DNA of 64,000 nucleotides from Litsea cubeba (GCA_012931725.1 CM022945.1:153922766-153986765), one strand, 5' to 3'. Positions 1 through 12,849 are shown, counted from the stretch's first letter. Numbers and translations are program-made. Notes: generated by a model not told the origin, from the sequence alone.

Positions 1-3000
1 CTTGGTCTGGAAATGCCCTTGAAGGTTCCGTTGAGCTGGAAGCCTACGAAAATATTGTGGAGGAACCACCTTCGAACCTTCCAACAGAAGATCCTGTTCA
101 AAAGATAGACTTGGGAACACCAGATAACCCACGTCCTGTATTCATAAGCAAGAATATAAAGGATGATGAGTTACCCGAGTATATCGCCTTTCTTCGTGAG
201 TTCGTTGATTGCTTTGCATAGTCTTACGCTGAAATGCCTGGCTTAGACCCTAAAATAGCGGTCCACAAACTCAATCTTCAAGAAGACATCAAGCCTGTCA
301 AGCAAGGCCAAAGAAGATTCCGTCCGGATGTGATGGATAAAATTGAACAAGAAGTTCAAAAACTCAAAAGCGTCGGCTTCATCCGTGAGGAACAACATCC
401 TGAATGGTTGGCCAACATTGTCCCTGTGACAAAGAAAAACGGGCAGATCAGGGTCTGTATTGACTATAAAGACCTGAATGGCGCATGCCCAAAAGTTGAA
501 TTTCCGATCCCCATACCAAAGGTAATGATTGATAATATCTGTGGATTCGAGTGAATGACATTCATGGATGGTTTCTCTGGCTACAATCAGATAAAGATGC
601 ATCCTGAAGATGAAAAACATACATCTTTTCGGACCCCATTTGCAGCACAAGACGGTTGAATGTTACGTTGATGACGTCGCCGTCAAAAGCAAAAGAAAAG
701 AAGATCATCTCGAAGACCTTCAAGAAGTCTTCCTCCGGCTTCGCAAACACAAACTCCGAATGAATCCTCTGAAATGCTTCTTCGGCGTCTCGTCGGGTAA
801 GTTCCTCGGACTTTTAGTTCGGAAAGCTGGAATAGAGCTTGACCCCATAAAAGTCAAAGCCATTCTAGAAATGCCCTCTCTAAGAACCTTGAGAGAACTC
901 AAAGGGCTTCAAAGGAGATTGGCCTACATCAGACGGTTCATCTCCAATCTTTCGGGGAAATGCCGTCCATTCTCCCGGTTGATGAAAAAAGGTGTGAACT
1001 TTGTCTGGGATGCAGACTGTGAAGCTGCTTTCCAAGATATCAAGTCATACCTGACAAAACCTCCAGTGTTGGCCGCTCCTACCACTGGAAAACCATTCAT
1101 CTTGTACACAAGAGTCGTTGATCACTCTCTGAGGGCTTTGCTTGCACAAGAAAATGATGAAAGAAAAGAAGCTGCTCTATATTACCTCAGCCGCCTGCTA
1201 GTAGGTGCAGAGCATCGCTACTCTCCAGTCGAAAAAGAATGCCTTGCAGTGATGTTCGCCGTACAAAAGCTGCGTCACTACTTGCTTTCCAACACAGTCT
1301 ACCTAGTCTCGAGGGTCAACCTCTTGAAGGTCCTTGTCACAAAGGCAGGTTCTCTCAATGTTCGACTGGCAAAATGGTCCATCTTTCTGTCATAATTTGA
1401 TATCAGGTATGTACCACAAAATGCAATCAAAGGGCAAGCTCTAGCGGACTTCCTAGCAGAGCATCCATTGCCTAAAGATTCTCCACTCAAGGATGATCTC
1501 CCAGACGAACCAGTCTACAATGTGGAGACTTTCTCACAAAGTGCCTCCTGGGACATGTACTTTGATGGTGCAACCAGGACAAATGAAAAACGACAGCTGA
1601 TCTCGGGAGTTGGCATCCTCTTTGTTAGCCCCGACAAATACATGATTCCGCACGCTTTCTCGCTACTGGAACCACGCACAAACAATGCAGCTGAATATCA
1701 AGCTCTGATCCTAGGATTGGAATTCGCCATCGAATCCGGTATCACCATGCTGCAAGTCTTTGGAGACTCTCAACTGATCGTCAACCAGATGAATCAGAAA
1801 TTTGAAGTCAAGAAGCCTGATCTGCTGCCTTACTACAACAAGGCACAATCGCTTCTGCAAAAGTTTGACATCTACCACATCACCCACATTCGTAGAGATG
1901 AAAACATACGTGCAGATGCCCTGGCTGGACTTGCCGCATCTATGGCAATCGAGGAAAGGGAAAACATGCAAATCACAGTGTGCGAAAGAAGAATCCTTCC
2001 TCCTCTTAACACACACCAAGCAGTTGCTGAATGCCACCAAGTGGTTAGAAGTCGGATTTCAATCCTTCAAACTTCAATCGGCGACTGGAGGGATCCGTTT
2101 ATTGATTACATTATGTTTGGAATCCTACCTGAAGATCCAAAAGAACGGGTAAGCATCCAAAGGCGAACCCCAAGCTTTCATTTGGATATTCCTTCAAAAA
2201 TCCTTTACAGGAAATCCTTCAACGGAGTACTTTTAGGCTGCTTGTCACAACAAGAGGCTGAAGAAACACTCAAAGAAGTTCATGCTGGTCTTTGCGGAGC
2301 TCATCAGGCTGGTCCCAAGCTCTATGATCAGATAAAAAGGTTAGATTATTACTGGCCTACCCTGGTAGCTGACGCAATGCAATTTGCTAAGCGCTGCCAA
2401 CAATGCCAAGTTCATGGAGATTATATTCACATGCCTCCAGAATGGCTGCATCCTATAGCGATTTCATGGCCTTTCGATGCCTGGGGTATGGACATCATAG
2501 GTCCTATTTCTCCCCCTTCGAGCAAAGTTTATCGCTTCATCTTCGCCGCTACGGATTATTTGTCCAAGTGGTCAGAAGCATTTGCGTTCAACGAAATGAA
2601 GACCTCATCAGTCCTTCAGTTCCTGCGCACCAACATCATTTGTCGTTTCAACATACCCAAAAGATTCGTCCATGATAACGGACCACAGTTCTGGGATCAT
2701 CGATTCTACAGGTTCTGCGACAAGTATAAAATCCAAAGCTGTCCTTCGACTCCATACAATCCGGCAGCAAACGGGTTAGCAGAAGCTTCAACAAGACACT
2801 CTGCAAAATCCTCAAAAAAATGGTCTCTAGTCACAAAATAGACTGGAGCGACAAAATGTCCGAAGCTTTGTGGGCCTATCGAACCACCGTTCGAGGACCA
2901 ACCCATAGCACACCATTCTCCTTGGTCTATGGATGCGAAGCTGTCGTGCCCTTGGAAGTACAAATTCCTTCCCTGAGGGTATCGTTGCAAAATGACATGA

Positions 3001-3341
3001 CTCAAGAAAGCAATGTCAAATTGCGACTCCATGAGCTGGACAATCTCGATGAGAGATAACTCGAAGCTCAACAAAGCATTGAACTTTACCAAGCACGCAT
3101 GGCAGGATCTTTCGACAAAAAGGTCAGGCAACGCGCCTACAAAAAGGGTGTCTTGGTCATTGCGGTAAAATGACCAATGGTCTTCGCTCACAAGTCCAAA
3201 GGCAAATTTGAGCCAAAATGGGAGGGACCCTACGACATCGACAAGGTTTTCTCCAACGGCGCATACGCACTCCTAAACATGGAAGGTGACAGATGTATGC
3301 TGCCCATCAACGGCAAGTTCTTAAAGCGGTACTACCCTTGA
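1..3341 (+). pseudogene. pol: Tat element A copy A1: decayed pol (RT, RNase H, integrase)
   Basis: This is the 3' two thirds of a Ty3/gypsy pol, entering the window already inside the gene. In order I see the spacer before RT, RT palm motifs up to about 1000 including YVDD near 670, a first RNase H region to 1395, a second RNase H at about 1550-1960 (acidic residues in DGAT, AEYQ, GDSQ and the ADALA end), and an integrase at about 2280-3340 with HxxxxxxH...CxxC zinc finger and DDE residues in GMDIIG, HDNGPQF and NGLAEA. It is broken by TAG at 219-221, TGA near 552, an 89-bp deletion near 640 removing the MPFGLKN segment of RT, TAA at 1393-1395, a 1-base frameshift near 2787 and TAA near 3057. 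The second, archaeal-type RNase H places it in the Tat lineage (family knowledge). It matches copy A2 closely throughout. Confidence 0.93.
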
Positions 3342-3690
3342 AGACTTACCCAACTGGGTAAGAGCAATGCCTGTATGGCCAAAACAGGTTTCCAGGTACA
3401 CGCTCGCTAAACCCATCTTTTTTAGAATTTTCATGTCAAATGTTGAAATTTCTAGAAATTTAAACAATGCTTACTTTCATCGTTTCATTGTTCAAAAAAA
3501 ATCCAAGTTTAGGAACCTTTCCCTAACTTGACCAAGATTTTCAACCCTTGAACCCAAAATTCATGGTTTGAAACAAAATCCGGATTCAAGGATTTCCACC
3601 CTAGTCCACCTTACCTTTTACCGCCTAAATGGTTTTAGGTAAAAACTTATGACTCTCGTGTCTTTAAACAAAAAAAAATGTTTCTTTAAA
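3342..3690. other. A1 3' untranslated spacer after integrase
   Basis: AT-rich non-coding stretch directly after the pol stop. It is conserved in copy A2 (42432-42770) with small indels, so it is part of the element. I see no gene in it. Confidence 0.7.
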
Positions 3691-4600
3691 AAGCTGCGGT
3701 GATGAAGCGACGTTTAGTCGATACTAGCACAAATCAGAAGCATGCGAACCACGTTCGACACTTCCAAATCGCAGGGAAGCGACATTTCGTCGATACTTGC
3801 AAAATCCAAAACCGTGGAGATGCAACATTTCAGTTGATATCCACAACCCAAATTTCAAAGGTTCAAAAAAAAAAAAAAACCAAGAAACTGTGGAGATGCA
3901 ACATTTCAGTTGATATCCACAACCCAAATTTCAGAGGTTCAAAAAAAAAAAAAACCAAGAAACTGTGGAGATGCAACATTTCAGTTGATATCCACAACCC
4001 AAATTTCAAAGGTTCAAAAAAACCTAAAAAACCAAGGAGACGCAACATTTCAGTTGATATCCATAATCCAAAGGTTCGAGAAAGCCACAAATTTCAAAAA
4101 TCGTGGGGAAACGACATCAAGTCAGTACCCGCAAAACCAAAATTTTTGAAAAGCATGGATGCGACATTCCATCGATACTTGCACCCAAATCCGTGAGGAT
4201 GCGACATTCCATCGATACTCGCAACCGAATGAGCAAGGATGCGACATTCCATCGATACTTGCAAGAACATTCAGTAGGGAGGCGACATTTAGTAGATACT
4301 TGCATTTTTGAAAACCAAACCGGCTATAAATGCCACCAAAACAGGCTATAAATGCCACAACTGGCTATAGATGCCACCAAAACAAACCGGCTATCAATGC
4401 CACAAACCAAAAACTTTGGCTTTCAAAAAAAAAAAACCCGGCTATCAATGCCACAAACTCGGCTATCAATGCCACCAAAACCGGGTATCAATGCCACAAA
4501 TCGGCTATCAATGCCACAAAAAGCTGGCTCTCATGACAAAAATCGGCTTCCATGCCACAAACAAAAATCTGCCTTCCATGCCAAAACAATCATTTGACTA
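3691..4600 (+). repeat. A1 tandem repeat block between pol and antisense gene
   Basis: Several short tandem families follow one another. At 3690-3830 and 4145-4310 units contain GCGACATTYCRTCGATACT. At about 3830-4080 four units of about 58-68 bp contain CAACATTTCAGTTGATATCC and end in A-runs. At about 4319-4590 roughly 13 units of about 18-25 bp contain GGCTATMAATGCCAC. The open frames across this block are low-complexity artefacts. The block is present in the same order in copy A2. Variable tandem repeats after pol are a known property of Tat/Ogre elements and can seed satellites. Confidence 0.9.
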
Positions 4601-4909
4601 AAGATTTTCACAAAATGACAAGCTTTTGATCAAATCCCATTTAGCAATTACTCTTATCATAAAAAAGATTTAAGTAAGCGTAGGGAAAACAAAAAAAAAG
4701 GGCATCCCATTTAGCAATTACTTTTATCACAAAAGATTTAAGTAAGCGTAGGGAAAATAAAAAAAAAGAGTACCAAAAAAATACATGTGGTACTAAAAAA
4801 AAAAAAGAAAGTGTTCACAAGCACTACAATAAAAAAGAAGAAAAGTACCAAAAAAATACAAGTGATACCAAAAAAAAGAAGGATAATTTCTGCTACAAAA
4901 ATCAGGAGC
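4601..4909. other. A-rich spacer between repeat block and antisense gene
   Basis: A-rich DNA with two copies of a segment containing CATTTAGCAATTAC and AGTAAGCGTAGGG (4636-4750), then repeated GTACCAAAAAAATAC words. On the - strand this would be the 3' untranslated region of the antisense gene. No gene seen. Confidence 0.6.
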
Positions 4910-7900
4910 TCAGCCAAAAATGGTCTCCAGCCAAGAGTTCAGCTCCTCAAGTAAACTTTTGGCCTCAGCCGTCAAGGATTCCAGGGCACGATTCTTCAAG
5001 AACTTGCCATGAGATGCTGGGGTGGGCTGTAACCCTTCTTTCGCACCGGGAAGCTTATCCCGAGCAGTTTGCCATTGTTTGTTCTCTTCAGACTTCCTTT
5101 TAAGAACTCGATCAGCATCTGTAACCCGGCAAATCAGAGCACTCTCCATGTCACGAGCCTCTGTTATTGCAACCCACTTGGCAGCGACTTGTGCCTGCAG
5201 ATGCTCAAGACATTTCCTGGCCTCATCGACCTCCCTATCAAGGATGTTAAGGTCATGTGTCAGCCCAATGATGGCTAGCTCTTCTAAGTTCTTCTCTCGG
5301 ACAGGGTCCAGGAACATCTCCTTGAAGAACTGGTCATGTCCGCAGGGTCCAGGAACATCTCCTTGAAGAACTGGTCGTCAGGAAAACCCATGGTCTCAAA
5401 CCACCTGTCACCCAGCTCAATGATCCTATCAACGATCGCCCTGGCACTTGTGACATCCAGACTAGCCTCTTCGGCAACAACAAGAATCTCACGCACATGC
5501 TGGATCATCCCAAATCCGGCATCTAAGTGCCCAGAAAGCAGAGTCTCAATCCAAGAGCTCAGAACCCGCACCACCACCTTCTTTGCAAAAAGAAGAGATG
5601 GCCCAGCTGAAGATTCGCCCAACTCCGTTGGTCGGCTGCTCATGTCATCACCCGTTGGAAGAGTAACAAAAGAACTCTTTCTGGTTGAGGCTGCTTCTGC
5701 TCGGGAAGGAATCTCAACGAGGTATCTCCTCAACAGTGTCAGAATTGGTCCCAGGAGTCTCTACCTCTGGATCAACCTCTGGCATCCCTTGCTCTGGTTC
5801 TAAAGGAAGCGACGGACCCTCCTCTGTCACTTCAAAACCTGCCAAAGAAACACAAAAAGGTATGAATATGATCCTGTTTGAAAACCATTATCAGGGTTAT
5901 TACTACAAAATACCTTCTTCGACGACTGGCGGAAGACTCTCTTCCTCCATGAACTCATCGGAAGCATCATCAACATTTGCGTCCATCGATGGTTCAAAGT
6001 CATCGAAATCCTATGGCAAGTCAGCTGACAAGAAAAAATGTTGGCAAACCAAGTCACAGACAAAAAAAAAAGAGAAGAAAGCAAAATAAGTTATACCAAT
6101 TGGAGATTCTGGATTCACTCCAGAGTCCCTCAGTTCTTCTTCAGGTGCCTCGATAGGATCTGTCACCACGTCATCGGTTGGAACCTCAGGCATCGCCAAA
6201 TCTTCCTCTTCTAAAAAAAAAGAAAAAAAAGAAAAGAGGAGCAGCGGGAAGAGAAAGCAAATCAAGACATGGAAAAATCCCATGAAAAGAAATGGAAAGA
6301 GAAAAAGGAAGAATCATACCTTCACCGACGGTCTCTTTTCCTCAGCTTCGCTTCTCTGGAGGCTCGTCAGCATCCCCTGGCGCCTCCTCATTGATAGTAA
6401 GAGGTACTTCCAAGTTAGGAGAGTCCTCATGCTGCCCCTTGCTGCGATGATGACTCCTCCTCCTCTTACTCCTGCAGGCTCGCTTCTTAGAGGAACCTGC
6501 CCCGCTGTCAGAGTCAGGTTTCCCACTTGACTCCTCACTGGATGGTCTACTCTTGCCAGTAGACTCCACGGAAGCTTGCCTTTGCTCCGCTTGCATCCAA
6601 GCATCAAGTTCGGCTTCCTCCTGTTCTAGCTGCTCTAAAGCCTCATCAGGTATTTCTCGAATAGCTTCAGAACCAATGACGCCCTGGTCACCGAGAAAGC
6701 CTATCTTATGCTTCTCTCCAAAAAGGAAGGCCCAAACTTCCTCTCGCCGGACGCCATCTGACTTTCTAAGGCCCTTTGCAGATGCCAGCTTCACATCAAG
6801 CTCCTTCTTGGAAAGCCCCCGATATGCCGAAAAGCTCTCCGCGAACCACTTCGCAAAGCCGGCAGTCCCGGAAGTTAACAACATAGGATAAGAGATCATG
6901 GCTGTAGTGTCTTCAACACTATAGAAAGCCCATGCATTTCTCCCGTCCTGTAAACCTCCAAAGCGCTTCACCATGCTTGAAGGCGCTCCAACAACGCCTT
7001 GAGAAAAGCCCAACTGCAAAGCAAAGCGAGAAGGTACATACGGCTGGATGTCGACGAAAAGATGTCTGCGGTACACCATCGTGCCAACACGTATGTTGAA
7101 AAGCCACTCCTTCTCTGCATTTGTCAAGGAGTAATGCCTTCCCGACCCCGCCCTGGTAGAGTCTCGGGAGGCACCAAAATCAAAAGCCTTATTCCGCAAC
7201 TCCGGAGAAAGCTTCACTGAAGACTGCCCCATTTCGACGTCCCTGAACCGTCGGATCCTCATGCGGGCAAACAAAAGTTATTCGGACACGGCTTTGCCCT
7301 TAGCCAGCCGAATCATCAGAGGATCATCATCCTGTGCGGCACCCAGCCGGTGGAAACCAGGACAGTGGTACACGTACCACGAATAAAAGATATGGGATGA
7401 AAATACCCTATTCATAGGGAGCCTAAGCCGAACCAAAAAAAATAGCAGCCTGCAGTTCGGTACACAGGTAGGAGTAAAGAGCTGCCACCAAAGCAAGCTA
7501 CTCTCCAAATGCCATCTGACAAGCCGGAAAAATACAGTGCGGCCTGATGTGCGTTCCATCTCCTCCAGCAAAAATAGCCTCACCAAGCCAATAAGTGAGG
7601 TAAACAGCAAGATCTCTCCACAGTGCAATGTCAGGACATAAGGCGTTTGTACTTGCACAGAAATCTCTCAACTCTTCTTGCATAGCCAAGATCTTCTTCG
7701 AACTTGGATCCTGAGCCCTGGCTTCCTGGGTCACACTATTAGAAGACTCCCTGCTATTAAAAAAGTTGGGGAACGAAGAGCTAGAACTCTTCCAACTGCT
7801 GGATCTAACTTTCAAACCCTCCTTCTCCTTCAAAAAATCATAGAAGGCGACTAGCTGAAAGTACAGAAGCCTGAACTCCTCAGACTGCCCCTCAAGGACG

Positions 7901-9558
7901 CTGTCAATCGGCATAAACTCCCCATAGAGTTTGCCAAGGATGGGCAATCCAGTAATGGCGCTCAGTTCCTTCAAAGAGAAACCAATCTCACCATTCGTCA
8001 CAACGAAGGTATTGGTTTGTGGGAGGAATGATTCCAGCATAGCCATGAAGGCCTCGTCGGAAAAGATCACGGTCTCCCTAAAGGCGCGGACCGCATCAAA
8101 AATCCCTGCTTCCTTCAAAACGGTGCCACCAATCAGCAAGACGCGATCAGTCCATGACTTCCACTCGGAGTCAGCATTGAAACGGCCACGAAGTCGAAAA
8201 GGCTTTATCCAATTGTTGCCGTCACTGCTGAAAATACCAAGGCCCACTGGTCTCAAATCGACCGACGGATAATCAGAGCCCTGGTAGCCGCTGGATGGCA
8301 TCAGCAGGTCCATGTCAACAGGCGACCTCTCCGTATATCCAGGAGAACCGCCAACAAAAACCCCGGTCTTGATTACATTTGTCCTTCTCACCCAGCTTGG
8401 AGGATCTTCCCTCTTAGAGCACGTGGGGGCATGGCTCATGATCGAGACGGTGCGATTAAACGTCGACCGGGTAGCAACAGTCTTCTTCTCACCATCTACT
8501 GTGAAAGAGAACTGAAAACATCTCCTCTGGTATGTCATGTCATCAGGGACGGCATCACCAAAGAAGAAGGTAGGCTTGGGTAAAACACACTGATCTCCCA
8601 TCACCCATGGACAACTGCTTACCATGATCTTATAGAATTCCTCTCCCTTGAGAGCGATCAGTCGTTGCCTCATCTCATCTCTGTTGAGGGAGTCGCATTC
8701 TTTCAAATTTCTCTCAACATACTGGACCTTCTCAAAGGCCTGCTGAATGGCCGGATTAGAAGAACTAGCAGATCGACGAGGTATGCTTGTAGCAGGCTCT
8801 TTACCCTTGTTTGTTCTGGAGGAACCACCTGCAAAGGTTGGAAAAGAAAAAGATCAAACATCAAAATGACATAAATTCGCTAAAAAGAAAATCTGGCGAA
8901 ATTTTGACATCACTCCGGGGCAATTCCGAAGAAAAGGAACTATCCCGAAAGAAATAGAAAGCTTGAAGATGGGCTCAACACTGCTGCGAGCTCAGAAACT
9001 CCAAACTTTCGAAACCTCAAAGTCTCCGCAAAATCAGGAAGGGCTCAACATCGCTGCGAACTCCAAATTCCCAAATTTGCAAAAACTTTCAGGTATGCTA
9101 TCACATCATGCTACAATTCAAATTTCAAAAAAATATACATGCATGAACATCTTGGTTTGCGAAAAAAATGCATTATCATGATGAGCAAAAAAAAAAAAGA
9201 AGAAAGAAACTTTCTAAAAAAAAAGGGAGAAAGAAAAGAACGAAAAAAATAGAAAACTTTCTCAAAAAAAAAGGAGAGAGAAAGAAAACAAAAAGAAAAG
9301 AAAAGAAAAAAGGGACTGGCCCACAGGCCACGCGGTCGTACGGCCAGATCCGTAAGGCCCACAAAAGAAACAAAAAAAAAACATGCAAAAAAAAGAAGAA
9401 AAAGAAAGAAAAAAAAACGTGTGAAAAAAAAAGAAGCAAACACGTGGAAAATAAAAAAAAACAAGAAGAAAAGAAAAGAAAGAAAGAAAAAAAAAAGAAA
9501 GAACCTTTTTTTTTCTACAATGGGGTTTTCTTGAAAAAGAGAACTTGCTTGAAGCCAT
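4910..9558 (-). pseudogene. A1 antisense gene: five-exon, plant mobile domain-like protein
   Basis: Gene on the strand opposite to pol. Start ATG at 9558-9556; exon 1 is only 10 nt (9558-9549), then a GC-type donor (GCAAGT). Exon 2 is 8828-6320, exon 3 6210-6097, exon 4 6024-5914, exon 5 5838-4910. The remaining borders are GT-AG and all joins keep frame. The protein begins MASSGSSRTNKGKE. Exon 2 holds a domain resembling the plant mobile domain ('aminotransferase-like'): GEIGFSLKELSAITGLPI near 8000, followed by a second conserved globular part (about 7200-6650) and a Ser/Arg/Lys-rich tail. Exon 5 is helical and probably coiled coil, ending ETIFG. Damage: TAG at 7498-7500, a frameshift before 7270, TAG in exon 4, and a local direct duplication near 5297-5376 with frame loss. 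Its function is unknown; DNA or RNA binding would be a guess. Confidence 0.8.
8829..9548 (-). other. Intron 1 of A1 antisense gene, with purine-rich tract
   Basis: Intron between the 10-nt exon 1 and exon 2. On + it is an extreme A/G tract (9170-9510), so on - it is a long C/T tract. The long lysine-rich or phenylalanine-rich frames here are composition artefacts. The acceptor CCTTTGCAG ends at 8829. A short motif, GGGCTCAACAYYGCTGCGA, occurs twice at 8970-9060. Confidence 0.65.
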
Positions 9559-9678
9559 TGATGGAGAAGAAGAAGAAAAGTCTTGAAGATCTTGAAGAAG
9601 AAGAACTCGTGGTCTTGAAGCCCTCTTGGGATTGTTGCAAAAGAAAGTAATAAGAGCAAGGATCCAACCTCCTCCTTG

Positions 9679-9687
9679 CTTTTATAG
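9679..9687 (-). promoter_or_regulatory. TATA box of A1 antisense gene
   Basis: The - strand reads CTATAAAAG about 120 bp before the antisense ATG at 9558. The same motif stands at the same place in copy A2 (48657-48665). It lies between the polypurine tract and the antisense gene, so antisense transcription would start just inside the 3' LTR boundary. Confidence 0.6.
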
Positions 9688-9700
9688 AAGAGAGCAAACC

Positions 9701-9722
9701 AAAGAAGGAAAGAAGAAAGAGG
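9701..9722 (+). other. Candidate polypurine tract of element A (A1)
   Basis: Uninterrupted purine run of 22 bases, four bases before TGTTACTAATTAG at 9727, the inferred LTR start. The identical arrangement occurs in A2 just before 48705. It would prime plus-strand synthesis in a gypsy element. Confidence 0.6.
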
Positions 9723-10254
9723 TAAGTGTTACTAATTAGTAACCTTACCTAAAGAAAGAGATCTTGAGGGATTTTCTCCCAAAAAAAAATTAATGAGAGA
9801 TTTTCTCCCAAAAGATAGGATCAATGAAGGATTCTTGAGATATCCTATCCCAAAATAAAGGGAACATGAGAGATTCTCACCAAATAAAGATATTCTTAGA
9901 TATTCTCTATCCAAATGAGATATTTTTGGATATTCTTTACAAAAATGACACCATATGAGATCTAAGCCATTTCAAAAGCTTAAGGTCCCATGGGTTAGCC
10001 CATATGAGCCAGGTTTGACCACCTAGGCACTTAAAAAAAAAAAATTGGGGCTTTTAGTCAAAGAGAAATCCCTCTTACCAAGAGCATACAAAAATGGTTC
10101 CATGCCTCTTTTGAGTTGATTCGACCATACAAAAAAGAATTCCAAGCCCCATGAGCTTCCAAAAATCAGACCATCCAGCCTCATCTAACAAATTGAGCCA
10201 AAATCTTGAAATTGACATTCCAAAAAAATCCAAACCAAAGCCTGATCCCCTAAC

Positions 10255-10410
10255 TTGCCACATACAGCCTGTTAGGTCACAAGATCAAAACCAAAATTGA
10301 TCCCCCAACATTCCACATACAGCTTGTTGGGTCACACGGTCAAAACCAAACCCGACCCCCTAACCTGCCACATACAGCCTGTAAGGTCACAAGGTCAAAA
10401 CCCAAATGCA
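10255..10410 (+). repeat. U3 tandem repeat in central LTR
   Basis: Three to four imperfect units of about 60 bp containing CCACATACAGCYTGTTRGGTCA followed by CAAAACCAAA. It is also present in the second LTR at about 61650-61805. U3 tandem repeats often carry enhancer-like sites, but that role is inference here. Confidence 0.75.
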
Positions 10411-12353
10411 CATCCCGGATGTCATCTTCAAAACTTTGCCTCGAGATGGTACGTGATCCCTTTCACTACCATAAAATTCCCCTGGAAGCTCAAAAGGCTA
10501 CAAATACCAAAAAGAAAGACTGCTCAAAGACTCTTGGTCAAGTCACAGGCTCTCCTTTACAAATCTCTTCGAGGCACATCGACTACAAATGTTAAGCAAC
10601 TCGTCGCTTGTACCTTGAGGGGGCATTTGTTGACACCAAAAATGTCACTTTGCCTCTTCAAGATCCAAAAGAGCTACATGAAGTCGCAACCTGCCATAAA
10701 TAGGCAATGCTACTTCCAAAAAATCAAATCTTGTCAGAATTAAACAAAAACTGCAAGATCCTTCAAGATAGCCAAAAGAGGAGTACACAAGAAGTTTCAG
10801 GCCATTTCAAAATCATTTGGCCTAACTTCGCTTCTCCGGCAGCTGAAAAGGAGCACCCGGCGGCGAAAGCATCGGAGACACCAAATCTTCGATCAGAGCC
10901 GATGGATGGTCTCAAAATACATCCAAAAGACTCCACGTCAAGTTCCGAGTCAAACCGACAACGTTTGACCCTACATCAACCCTCGAACAGCTAATTCAAG
11001 CCTCTCGGCGGCAAGAACCACCGAGGCCATCACTCATCAGATAGAGCACATGGACGGCTTCAAAATGCTTACAAAGGGCTACACGTCAAATTTCATGTCA
11101 TTTCGACAACATTTGACCATACTTTGACGCTCGGAAGCCAAATCAGGCCTCTCGGAAGCGAAGCTCCCCGGGACCATGGTTTCCAAGACAGAGCCTATAA
11201 ATCATCTTAAAATGACACCAATAGGTTCTCTGTCAAATTTCAAGTCAATCGGACATCGGTTGACCGCACATCAAACCGCGACATCTTCATCGCGACAAAA
11301 GCAAGTCTACTGGTGATAGGGCCCCAAGCGGCTTCAAAACTCAAACAAAAGCCTATGGTTGGTCTTATTTATTGCTCAGCAGGCTTCACCCCAAAGTTCA
11401 GGTCATTCCGACATCGTTTGACCCAGTTTCAGCTTCTGACGGAAAATCGGCAGCTCTGCGAGACAAAGTCTTCAGCTTTCTCAGAAAATTGGAAACTTTG
11501 CAATCCAAAATGCAAGGATTCTCATCAAGTTTTCTACAGGGAAATCAGGCCAATAAATGATAAAAAATGTCAAGGAAAAATACAGAACAAAAAAGAATAA
11601 AAAAATAGCAAAAACGGACACAAAACAGGACAAAAGGGGGAAAACCCCCCTAGGGTCGCAGACCCCTGCGACCCTGGGGCCCGGGATCGCCGGGAGGGCC
11701 CCGAAAATCGTATTTTTCGCCCTTTTTCCCTGATTCGAAGCGTCCGGCCTCTGGTATTTTCCAAAATTCATACTTTTGAGACACCAAATCCTCTGACATC
11801 CGTCAAAAACACGGGTTAATCTCCAAGAGTATCGAAATCAACATTGATCGCCAACTAGTCAACAAAAAAAAAGTGTGCTTTCTACCCGACCGATTTAGAA
11901 ATCGACAGGACAGATGGCACCGACCCGCTGTTGGCAACCAACACCTGAAGTTACATGATCATCCGATGTCGATCTACATGAAGATCCATCGATGATCATC
12001 GCCAGAAGAATCCCAAAGGATGCGGCACGGCCCGCGACTCTTCAACTGCTCAGCGACCACTTAATGCGATTGATTGACAAGCTTGATTACAGTCATTAAT
12101 CCATTTCTTTGGACGGCCCAATAAGAAGCAAGCATCCGGGAGTAACAAGTCAAGAGATTTATGGCATTTAACCCATGAAACTCCTCCCATCATGGCGATT
12201 AAAGGCGATTAAATGCCCTTAATCTCCTCCGGCCATACAAAAGCCAAGAAAAAGGAGTTACAAAATAAAGAATTCAATCTTGTAACTCCTCCCTTTATGT
12301 AGCTTTATGACAATTAAGGCTCGTAAACCCTCCTAAATGGCTACATAAAAGCC

Positions 12354-12361
12354 TATAAATA
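12354..12361 (+). promoter_or_regulatory. LTR promoter TATA box (element A)
   Basis: TATAAATA followed by GGAGAGC. Transcription would begin roughly 30 bp downstream, setting the U3/R border near 12390. In the second LTR the same position near 63750 reads TGTAAATA, a weakened box. Confidence 0.65.
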
Positions 12362-12849
12362 GGAGAGCTCTCCAAGAAGAAAGGAGGACACAGACAAGAG
12401 AGGGACAGCAGAGAAACAAACAACAGACTGCAGAAAATCCGGAAACTCAGACAGAAAAAGGCATCAAAAAGAGAAAACTCTGCGGAAATCCTACACCGAC
12501 CACCGCTACAAGGTACCCCCCAAGGTCCTTGCCTTTTCCTTCTGCCTCCAATGGCTTAGACGTGGCTTTTCAGCCCGTCTACCTAGTTTTTTATTGGACA
12601 TAGGACCTCCTCTTGGTCTTTGTCCTCTAAAAACCTGAGGTTATAGCCAAGCCAAGCGAGTCAATAGCATCCTCTGTTCTCATCTGTATGGATGATGGCG
12701 AAGTCCACATATGGCTTACGACTGTCAATCTGAACGGGTCCCCCACAATCTCCTGAGAAGTTAGATCCTCATTTTCTTGCTTTTCATTGTAGTTTGTATA
12801 TTTTTAAAAGAGACAAAAATCACAACTCTTGTCTTTCATTATTGATAAG

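Noticed and set aside
243..650. Antisense frames opposite pol (for example 243-650, 1711-2040, 19801-20160)
   Set aside because: Shadows of the conserved pol coding strand; no splice or promoter support.
9168..9650. Long lysine-rich (+) and phenylalanine-rich (-) open frames
   Set aside because: Produced by an A/G-rich tract that lies in intron 1 of the antisense gene; no protein-like composition.
10297..12000. Open frames of 60-150 codons in the LTR (also 61819-62301)
   Set aside because: Not kept in the same frame between the two LTR copies and no recognised motif.
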